Shown here: piece by piece, positions 1-5,049 of the stretch
How the letters are laid out: every line of letters begins with the position of its first letter
How positions within the stretch are numbered: the first letter of the stretch is position 1
Source of the DNA: an uncultured Lachnospiraceae bacterium
GTDB lineage: Bacteria; Bacillota; Clostridia; Lachnospirales; Lachnospiraceae
Reading direction: 5' to 3'
Length of the DNA: 5,386 bases
NCBI GenBank assembly: GCA_910577675.1
Contig: CAJTOR010000089.1
Coordinates: 1 to 5,386 of the forward strand
Notes under the pieces: model-generated
Seen by the model: only the letters and a program-made list of their open reading frames with translations
Database searches by the model: none
Told to the model about the DNA's origin: nothing
Position numbers and translations under genes: made by a program

Positions 1-26
1 CATTTTTTGGTTTTTTTGCAATCTGT

Positions 27-55
27 TTGTCAATTTTCTAAAATTGTAGTATAAT
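27..55 (+). promoter_or_regulatory. SigA-type promoter for the diguanylate cyclase gene
   Basis: A -35 box TTGTCA (27-32, one mismatch to TTGACA) and a perfect -10 box TATAAT (50-55) are separated by 17 bp, the optimal spacing for the housekeeping sigma factor. The spacer and upstream DNA are A/T-rich, with two T-runs at 3-8 and 11-17. Transcription should begin near 61-63 and give a leader of roughly 90 nt before the ATG at 151. No clear operator palindrome overlaps the boxes. Confidence 0.8.
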
Positions 56-101
56 AAACTCAATGTATCTTTCACTATTCCTAAACAGGTCTGTGTCCGC
101 G

Positions 102-137
102 CTGCGCTACAGCCCTGACACACAGGAAGCAGCGCAG
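102..137 (+). promoter_or_regulatory. Leader hairpin that could bury the Shine-Dalgarno site
   Basis: CTGCGCT (102-108) is an exact reverse complement of AGCGCAG (131-137). Nested inside, CCTG (114-117) pairs with CAGG (123-126) around a 5-nt loop. The AGGAAG ribosome-binding motif (125-130 region) lies in the inner stem and its internal loop. Two competing pairings exist: GCGCTGC (99-105) with GCAGCGC (129-135), and CTGTGT (91-96) with ACACAG (120-125). The leader could therefore adopt alternative folds that control translation. The pairings are read directly from the sequence; the regulatory role is inference. It does not match the conserved core of the c-di-GMP-I riboswitch as I know it. 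Confidence 0.4.
125..129 (+). promoter_or_regulatory. Ribosome binding site (AGGAAG-like), spaced for the ATG at 140
   Basis: AGGAAG-like purines (preceded by CAC, giving CACAGGAAG) sit 10 nt before the ATG at 140 but about 21 nt before the ATG at 151 that opens the large reading frame. No good Shine-Dalgarno motif lies at normal distance from 151. Either initiation at 151 is weak, or it depends on ribosomes that start at 140 and stop at 152-154. Confidence 0.45.
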
Positions 138-139
138 AA

Positions 140-154
140 ATGGAAAACTCATGA
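140..154 (+). CDS. Possible four-codon upstream ORF (MENS) overlapping the cyclase start
   Basis: ATG at 140 opens a minimal reading frame of four codons (Met-Glu-Asn-Ser) that ends with TGA at 152-154. The TGA overlaps the ATG at 151 in an ATGA arrangement typical of translational coupling. The only good ribosome-binding motif in the leader (125-129) is spaced for this ATG. The peptide is too short to have a likely function of its own. If real, it delivers ribosomes to the cyclase start. Chance occurrence cannot be excluded, because four-codon frames are common. Confidence 0.25.
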   Translation: MENS

Positions 155-1863
155 AAAGAAAATATCTTAACATAGCCATATCCTTACTCCTATTTATCCT
201 TTTGCTTTTTCCTGCCATATCACCGCAGGCAGCAGAGGACAAAATACCGGACTCCGACCGCATACTTTTTATCAGTTCCTACTCATATGGATGGGATACC
301 GTACAGTCCCAGATCGAGGGCATCAAGGATGGGATCGACCCGGATGTGGTGCTTGACTACGAATTTATGGATACAAAGCGGGTGGACGATGAAACTTCTG
401 CAAAACAATTCTATGAGGGTCTGTCCTACCGTCTATCCATTGTGGAACCTTACGATATCATTATACTCGGGGATGACGCGGCGCTCCACTTTGCACTGGA
501 GTACCGTGACCGGCTGTTCCCGGACATCCCTCTGATCTTTGAGGGCGTAAACAACGAGGAGCTTGCGGTGGAAGCCGCGAAAGACCCGCTGATCGTCGGC
601 ATACTTGAACAGCTCTCCTTTGAGGAAAATATCAATTTCGCGCGCAAGTTCTTCCCGGATGCAAAACGGGTGGTCGGCATTTTCGATGACACCATAACAG
701 GGCGGGCGGAGCGCATTTCCTTCTACCGCAATGCGGAACTTTTCCCGGAACTTTCATTTTCCGAGATTAACACATCCGCACTGACCAGCAATGAGCTTAA
801 AACCGCGCTCAAAAGTATACCGGAGAATACCATACTGATCTATGCGATTATGACGCAGGATGCAAACGGCAAAAGCTACACGAACAGGGAGGCGAGCCGC
901 CTGATCTTCGAATACGCCCGCATACCGGCATTCCGCATGGTTTCAAGCGGCATTGGTGACGGACTCCTCGGCGGCAATATTGTTTCCATGGAATTATCCG
1001 GCGAACTGGCAGCTAAGATCGCAATGCAGATTCTCTCCGGCACTGACCCGAAAAGTTTTGATGCTGTGATTGACAGCCCGAATATTTACTGTGTCGATGA
1101 GGCAGTGATAAAACACTTTAACCTCCCGCTCTCCCTTATCCCAAAAGATGCGCTTATCATCAACCACACGCCAACCTTCTGGGAACAGTATTCCACCATC
1201 CTTATCCCGGCATTCTTTATAATCCTCTGCCTGTCCCTGATTTTGGCACTGATATCTGCCGACAACCGCAAGCGCCGCAGGCTGGTTATTGAGCTTAAAC
1301 AGGCGCAGCAGCAGCTTAGGGATTCCAACGAGCACGATTTCCTGACAGGGCTTAAAAACCGCAGAAAATTTACCGCCGACTTAACGGAATATCTCGGGCA
1401 GGGATTGCCATGCAGCCTGATTATGTTAGACATAGATAATTTCAAAAAAATAAACGATACTTACGGCCACACGGCGGGCGATGCCGCCCTCTGCGAACTT
1501 GGCAGCCGCCTGAACGGTATAGCGGATGAATTTCTCTGCCCTTACCGGTTTGCAGGCGATGAATTTATCCTGATCCTAAAGACAGGGGATATTACAATCG
1601 GAAAGAAAGCCCTTTCGCGCTGTATCTCCATATTTGACAAGCCGATCCTTCTTGCCGGCAAGCCCTATACGGCAAGCGGAAGCTTTGGAGTTGCCTCCTG
1701 CCCGCAGGACGCAAAATCCGCCGAACAGCTTATTATCTGTGCGGACAATGCCATGTATTATTCGAAAACACACGGAAAAAACATGCTTTCGTTTTACAAC
1801 GCGCTTGAGGAAGCGGACAAACGCAAGGTTGCTGTAAAATCCTCCGCCCAGAGAAAAAAATAA
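151..1863 (+). CDS. Membrane sensor diguanylate cyclase: ABC-substrate-binding-like sensor, TM helix, GGDEF domain
   Basis: The product (570 aa) is predicted to make cyclic di-GMP from two GTP in response to an external ligand. Residues 1-28 form an export signal (MKRK, then a long Leu/Ile/Phe core, possible cleavage after SPQAA; no lipobox Cys). Residues about 36-335 resemble the ABC_sub_bind family of extracytoplasmic ligand-binding domains (YDIIILGDDAA, then IPLIFEGVNN). A membrane helix spans about 347-370, followed by a basic, Gln-rich linker helix (372-393). The GGDEF domain covers 394-548: DFLTGLKNRR start, metal-binding Asp427 in MLDIDNFKKIND, signature AGDEF at 468-472, and the closing ADNAMYYSKTHGKN. 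The first Gly of the signature is Ala, a variant reported active in Vibrio cholerae VCA0965. Asp459 and Leu462 occupy the RxxD inhibitory-site positions, so allosteric feedback by c-di-GMP looks absent. ATG 151 is the only ordinary start before the frame reaches the signal sequence. The gene has its own promoter and terminator and appears monocistronic. The ligand is unknown. Confidence 0.92.
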   Translation: MKRKYLNIAISLLLFILLLFPAISPQAAEDKIPDSDRILFISSYSYGWDTVQSQIEGIKDGIDPDVVLDYEFMDTKRVDDETSAKQFYEGLSYRLSIVEPYDIIILGDDAALHFALEYRDRLFPDIPLIFEGVNNEELAVEAAKDPLIVGILEQLSFEENINFARKFFPDAKRVVGIFDDTITGRAERISFYRNAELFPELSFSEINTSALTSNELKTALKSIPENTILIYAIMTQDANGKSYTNREASRLIFEYARIPAFRMVSSGIGDGLLGGNIVSMELSGELAAKIAMQILSGTDPKSFDAVIDSPNIYCVDEAVIKHFNLPLSLIPKDALIINHTPTFWEQYSTILIPAFFIILCLSLILALISADNRKRRRLVIELKQAQQQLRDSNEHDFLTGLKNRRKFTADLTEYLGQGLPCSLIMLDIDNFKKINDTYGHTAGDAALCELGSRLNGIADEFLCPYRFAGDEFILILKTGDITIGKKALSRCISIFDKPILLAGKPYTASGSFGVASCPQDAKSAEQLIICADNAMYYSKTHGKNMLSFYNALEEADKRKVAVKSSAQRKK

Positions 1864-1907
1864 GAGCCCTTTCCGGGAAGAATTCCATCTTCCCGGAAAG
1901 GGTTCTT
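1862..1907. terminator. Bidirectional intrinsic terminator between convergent genes
   Basis: CCCTTTCCGGGAAG (1867-1880) is exactly complementary to CTTCCCGGAAAGGG (1889-1902), a 14-bp stem with an 8-nt or smaller loop. Outer pairs continue to 1862/1907 with one G-U. Read on the minus strand, the stem is followed by CTCTTATTTTTTTC, a good U-tract that ends the ABC exporter operon; the U-tract comes from the A-run inside the last cyclase codons. On the plus strand it is followed by TTCTTCCC, a weaker tract. The hairpin occupies nearly the whole 46-bp gap between the two stop codons. Confidence 0.88.
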
Positions 1908-1909
1908 CC

Positions 1910-3670
1910 CTATCCTTCTTTCTCCGCTTCCCGCCCGTTTCCATACTGATCTATAAGCGCCGCAAATGCTGCGCTTTGCTCCAAAAGCTCCCCGTAGGCT
2001 CCCTCGCAGAACACCCTCCCATCCTCCATCCATACAACTCTGTCCGCTTCCCTCAAAAGTTCCGCATTATGGGTAACCAAAATAACAGTCTTATCGGCAA
2101 GCCTCTCCCGCAGCATCTGGCGGAAGCGCACTTCGAAATCAATATCCGTGTTGGAGGTCGCCTCATCAAAAATAAATATCGGGCGATTATGCAGCAGCGC
2201 CCTTGCTAAGGCAATCTTCTGCTTCTGACCCCCGGAAAGGCAGCTCCCGTTAATCCCCACCACAAAATCAAGTCCCCGCTCCTTAACCAGTCCGCCAAGC
2301 CCAACCTCATCAAGTACTTTTCTGATTGCCCCGTCATCAAAATCCCCGCACATGCGGATATTGTTTCTGATTGTATCGTTGAACAGATAAATCTGTTGGC
2401 TGACCACCGAAAATAATCTCCGGTATTCTTTTATCTTAAAACTGCTAATCTGTGTTCCTAAAAGGCGGATATCCCCACTCCCGCAGTCATACAGACGAAG
2501 CAGTAACTGAACCACAGTGGATTTCCCACAGCCGTTTTTCCCGATAAGCGCAACCTTTTCCCCGCCGGGTATGCGCAGGCATAGCCCGCGGATCACATCC
2601 TCCCCATTCTTTGCTGCCCCGTAACGGAAACATACATTTTGATATTCAATATCATAAGCGCCGCAAAGTCCGCACGGAAGTTCCCCTTCTCCTTCCACGC
2701 TCTCCTCCTTCCTGTCAAGAAATTCAAAAAACCTCGCCGCAGATGGCAGGATATTCGCTAATACCAGCCTTAAATTCAGGATGGAGGAAAGCGGACCCAA
2801 AATATAAGAACTATAGCTGATAAAGGCATACAGGCTTCCTACTGTCAATTCCCCCCGCGACACAAAAATCCCACCGATAACAAAAACAAGGAGATTAAGC
2901 ACTGCATCCAATGTCCCGTCCGCCAACTGCCGATATTGCGATACGGTATCCATATCCCGGTGAGCCGCTATTTTTTCGCCGTCTGTACTTCCAAATTCTT
3001 CCATTTTCTTATTTTCAAGACCATAGATCCTGATATCCACCATCCCACCGACCAATTCCCCAAACCATCTCGCATACGCCATATTCTTTTCAAGAAAAAC
3101 ATGGAGCTTCTTTTTCTGCGCCCTGCTATGAAAATGTATAATAAGATATTTGACCGGCAGCACCAGAAGAATAAGGATTACCATTCCCCAATGTATGGAA
3201 AGTGCTGCGGCAATCCCCCCAATCACCGTAAAAACACTGGCAAAAACAGAAAGTGTGTTGGTATTCAATATGCTGCATATGTAATTCACGTCCACATCAA
3301 TCTGGCTTAGCAGCTCGGACTGGCTTATCTGGTTAAAAAACTCGGTTCTCATGCCCAACAGATGTTCTACCGCCAAACCTTCCATCCGGAAACGAAAATC
3401 ATATGCTATCCGCAAACGCCTCCGCTCAATCCAAAGGGAAAGAAGGCTTGAAACCTGCCTAAGCAAAAAAAGCATAACACTTATACGTACAATGGCAGCA
3501 AAATTCCCCCGCAGCAGTCCCTTATCCATCAGCTCCCTGCTAAGCATCGGTGAAAGCAGCGATAAACCGACTGAAAACAGGATAGCCACCATCAATAGCA
3601 CAATTCCGCGCCGATATGCTTTTAACAGACCAAGGAAACGGATAGCAGTGTTCTTATCTTCTCTTGTCAT
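1910..3670 (-). CDS. ABC exporter, membrane domain fused to ATPase (no C39 peptidase domain)
   Basis: A 586-aa half-transporter, expected to dimerise and export a substrate, plausibly a peptide. Six hydrophobic helices fall at about 22-42, 60-80, 138-158, 160-180, 254-272 and 277-300. The ATPase domain runs from about 338 to 575. It has an A-loop Tyr350, Walker A GKNGCGKST (377-385), Q-loop Gln425, signature LSGGQ (478-482), Walker B IFIFDE with catalytic Glu503, D-loop SNTD and switch His534, so it should be catalytically competent. The usual 600-aa exporter length leaves no room for an N-terminal C39 leader peptidase. I prefer the ATG at 3668-3670 (MTREDK), which has AGAGGA (3674-3679) just upstream. 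The frame extends to a GTG at 3692-3694, but that codon lies in a hairpin loop and lacks a binding site. It follows the M16 peptidase gene by about 31 nt, so the two are probably one operon and the peptidase could process the cargo. A drug or lipid exporter is the alternative. Confidence 0.9.
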   Translation of the reverse strand: MTREDKNTAIRFLGLLKAYRRGIVLLMVAILFSVGLSLLSPMLSRELMDKGLLRGNFAAIVRISVMLFLLRQVSSLLSLWIERRRLRIAYDFRFRMEGLAVEHLLGMRTEFFNQISQSELLSQIDVDVNYICSILNTNTLSVFASVFTVIGGIAAALSIHWGMVILILLVLPVKYLIIHFHSRAQKKKLHVFLEKNMAYARWFGELVGGMVDIRIYGLENKKMEEFGSTDGEKIAAHRDMDTVSQYRQLADGTLDAVLNLLVFVIGGIFVSRGELTVGSLYAFISYSSYILGPLSSILNLRLVLANILPSAARFFEFLDRKEESVEGEGELPCGLCGAYDIEYQNVCFRYGAAKNGEDVIRGLCLRIPGGEKVALIGKNGCGKSTVVQLLLRLYDCGSGDIRLLGTQISSFKIKEYRRLFSVVSQQIYLFNDTIRNNIRMCGDFDDGAIRKVLDEVGLGGLVKERGLDFVVGINGSCLSGGQKQKIALARALLHNRPIFIFDEATSNTDIDFEVRFRQMLRERLADKTVILVTHNAELLREADRVVWMEDGRVFCEGAYGELLEQSAAFAALIDQYGNGREAEKEG

Positions 3671-3673
3671 ATT

Positions 3674-3679
3674 TCCTCT
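3674..3679 (-). promoter_or_regulatory. Ribosome binding site AGAGGA setting the ABC exporter start
   Basis: On the minus strand AGAGGA precedes the ATG at 3668-3670 by three bases (GAGAGG by four). This is short but usable spacing. Neither the ATG at 3680-3682 nor the GTG at 3692-3694 has a comparable motif at a workable distance, so this site supports the 586-residue form. Confidence 0.55.
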
Positions 3680-3685
3680 CATTCC

Positions 3686-3699
3686 GCCGCACACGCGGC
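3686..3699 (-). other. Small GC hairpin in the gap between peptidase and exporter genes
   Basis: GCCGC (3686-3690) and GCGGC (3695-3699) are perfect inverted repeats around a 4-base loop. The hairpin sits directly after the peptidase stop codon (3702-3704) and before the exporter ribosome binding site. It has no following U-tract, so it is unlikely to terminate. It could protect an mRNA end or modulate the exporter to peptidase ratio. With only 5 bp in the stem, the role is speculative. Confidence 0.4.
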
Positions 3700-3701
3700 A
3701 T

Positions 3702-4952
3702 CTAATGGTATAAATTTAGTTTTGCCCCTGCACCTCCCCCCACAATGGCGCAATCCTTTATAATCTTTCTAAACAATCCTGCAACCACACTCTTTTCGAT
3801 TTCCTCAAGCGATCCGGAAAGAATCCTGTTCTCATTTCCATAGTCAGTAAACGGTCTTTCATAAACATAATGTTCAATACATTGTTGAAACATTAATTTC
3901 ACCGAAATATAATCTTCCGGCTGTCTGAATGCCTCCCGGTACTCTTCCAGGATGCCCTCAAAGTTCTTATCCAGCCAGCCTGACACAATACTTAATATTT
4001 CCTCCCGCAATTCCTGCGCCCTCCATCGCTTTTCATCCGGCAAGCTCCCCATGCCCGCAATACTAAAAAACATCAATTCCCTTTTTGGCGCAAAAAATGA
4101 ACGCTGACAGCCTTTTTTATCCAGCCCGTATTTCCTGCTGCCATCGAGGGCTTTTGCAATAACATCCGAGCAGAAATCATAGAGAAAATTCTGTTTTAAG
4201 AATTTTTCTTTCTGTTTTGTTTCCCACTGTGGCAGGGGATAAAAACAATGGATTATCTTTATATTTTTTATGAAAAAATCATCGTTAAATCCACCCTTGT
4301 CTTCAAACAACTCCCTGGTAACCGAACAATATGGCTCTTTTTCTCCAGCGTCCGGAAACCTGAGTTTTCCGATTTTTTCTTCCACCCCTTCTGGCAAATC
4401 CCCGACCGCCATAACCGCCATCCGCCCCGGTACATACCACCGGGAAAAGAATTCCTCCACCTCCCGGAAAGACAGGCAGCGCACAACCTCCGGCTCACCA
4501 ACTGGGAGCATAAGGGCATATGCCGTGCCGCCAAAAAATCTAACCAGGCTCCGATAATCTTCATCCCCTTGTTTTTTCTGATATTCCGCAAGCACATCCC
4601 GTTTGATTTCCTCAAACTCTTCCGGCTTTTTAGACTTACCCAAAATCAATTCCTGCATCAGTGAAAAAACAGTGCCAACTTCCCCCTTCCCGCAAGTAAA
4701 AATATAGTTCGTCGAATAATAATCAGTGTAAGCCCTTGCCCGGTAGTGCAGGATGGGCAGGGGTTTACGATATTTTTCAAACCCCATATTACAATGTTCA
4801 AGGAGATGGGCAATGCCTTTTTTCGCGCCGTCATCAAAGGAACCCACCTTTACGGAAAGTACCAGGTAAACAAGATTAGGGGTTAAATCCGTCCGGCGCA
4901 GATACATGGTCAGACCGTTTGAAAGCACAGTGTGCTGAATTATATCCTTCAT
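3702..4952 (-). CDS. M16 family (insulinase/pitrilysin-like) zinc peptidase
   Basis: This 416-aa protein has the size of a single M16 half (N-domain plus C-domain), like PqqF/AlbF-type processing proteases. It opens with the family's typical HTVLSNGLTMYL strand, and VKVGSFDDGAKKGIAHLLEH carries the inverted zinc motif HxxEH: zinc ligands His49 and His53, catalytic Glu52. A likely third ligand is Glu123 in RDVLAEYQ, about 70 residues on, close to the usual 74-77. The usual N-A-x-T segment appears as RAYT (73-76). WYVPGRMAVMAVGDLPEGVEE (172-192) matches the strand ending the first domain. The second half (about 200-416) is divergent. No signal peptide is visible, so it probably acts in the cytoplasm. 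Its ATG overlaps the TGA of the 25-codon ORF upstream (ATGA), with only a weak GTGGG motif before it, so translation is probably coupled. Placed between a tiny peptide gene and an ABC exporter, it is a good candidate leader peptidase; the substrate is inferred. Confidence 0.88.
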   Translation of the reverse strand: MKDIIQHTVLSNGLTMYLRRTDLTPNLVYLVLSVKVGSFDDGAKKGIAHLLEHCNMGFEKYRKPLPILHYRARAYTDYYSTNYIFTCGKGEVGTVFSLMQELILGKSKKPEEFEEIKRDVLAEYQKKQGDEDYRSLVRFFGGTAYALMLPVGEPEVVRCLSFREVEEFFSRWYVPGRMAVMAVGDLPEGVEEKIGKLRFPDAGEKEPYCSVTRELFEDKGGFNDDFFIKNIKIIHCFYPLPQWETKQKEKFLKQNFLYDFCSDVIAKALDGSRKYGLDKKGCQRSFFAPKRELMFFSIAGMGSLPDEKRWRAQELREEILSIVSGWLDKNFEGILEEYREAFRQPEDYISVKLMFQQCIEHYVYERPFTDYGNENRILSGSLEEIEKSVVAGLFRKIIKDCAIVGGGAGAKLNLYH

Positions 4953-5026
4953 GGTAAACCCACTTTCATCCAGTTTGCATCCGATACTAACTGTTCAAAA
5001 TATTCTACCAACTCTTTCTTGTTCAT
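4949..5026 (-). CDS. Small ORF, 25-residue peptide; candidate exported peptide precursor
   Basis: ATG at 5024-5026 opens a 25-codon frame that ends with TGA at 4949-4951. The product starts MNKKELVEYFEQ and ends NWMKVGLP. It has the strongest ribosome binding site of the region (AAGGAG, 5037-5042), 10 nt upstream. Its stop overlaps the peptidase ATG by 4 bases. Residues 2-17 would make an amphipathic, acidic helix resembling a recognition leader. The C-terminal NWMKVGLP is neutral to basic and hydrophobic, like a short mature peptide. There is no Cys, and the only Ser/Thr is one Ser, so lanthionine or sactionine chemistry is unlikely. I do not recognise a family. The size is close to PqqA-type precursors. 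With an M16 protease and an ABC exporter directly downstream, a signalling peptide or RiPP precursor is plausible. The alternative is a leader ORF that only couples translation. Confidence 0.55.
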   Translation of the reverse strand: MNKKELVEYFEQLVSDANWMKVGLP

Positions 5027-5036
5027 TTCAATATTA

Positions 5037-5042
5037 CTCCTT
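5037..5042 (-). promoter_or_regulatory. Ribosome binding site AAGGAG of the 25-codon ORF
   Basis: A perfect AAGGAG on the minus strand lies 7 nt after the solute-binding-protein stop (5050-5052) and 10 nt before the ATG at 5024-5026. The nearer TTG at 5029-5031 opens a frame that stops after two codons, so it cannot be the intended start. The peptidase ATG is 84 nt away, so this site can only serve the small ORF directly. Confidence 0.7.
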
Positions 5043-5049
5043 AAACTCC

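Noticed and set aside
1..20. T-runs at the left edge as a terminator of an upstream gene
   Set aside because: The T-runs are present, but any stem would lie outside the window, so it cannot be supported.
62..150. c-di-GMP riboswitch in the cyclase leader
   Set aside because: The leader lacks the conserved core sequences of the c-di-GMP-I class that I know, and is short for either class; only simple inverted repeats are visible.
994..1445. Minus-strand frames of 113 and 119 codons inside the cyclase gene
   Set aside because: They lie opposite a clearly conserved protein and have no recognisable domain or binding site; they are shadows.
1910..3694. Bacteriocin exporter with built-in C39 leader peptidase
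   Set aside because: There is no N-terminal Cys/His peptidase domain; the protein starts a few residues before the first membrane helix.
2936..3713. Plus-strand frames of 124 and 120 codons opposite the ABC exporter
   Set aside because: They are antisense to the exporter membrane domain, with Ser/Arg/Pro-rich noise and no coding signature.
4248..4664. Plus-strand frame of 138 codons opposite the peptidase
   Set aside because: It overlaps conserved M16 residues and shows no domain; composition fits an antisense shadow.
4949..5026. Assigning the small ORF as PqqA, subtilosin or a lanthipeptide
   Set aside because: It lacks the PqqA Glu-x-x-x-Tyr context, has no Cys, and no modifying enzyme is present, so no named family is justified.
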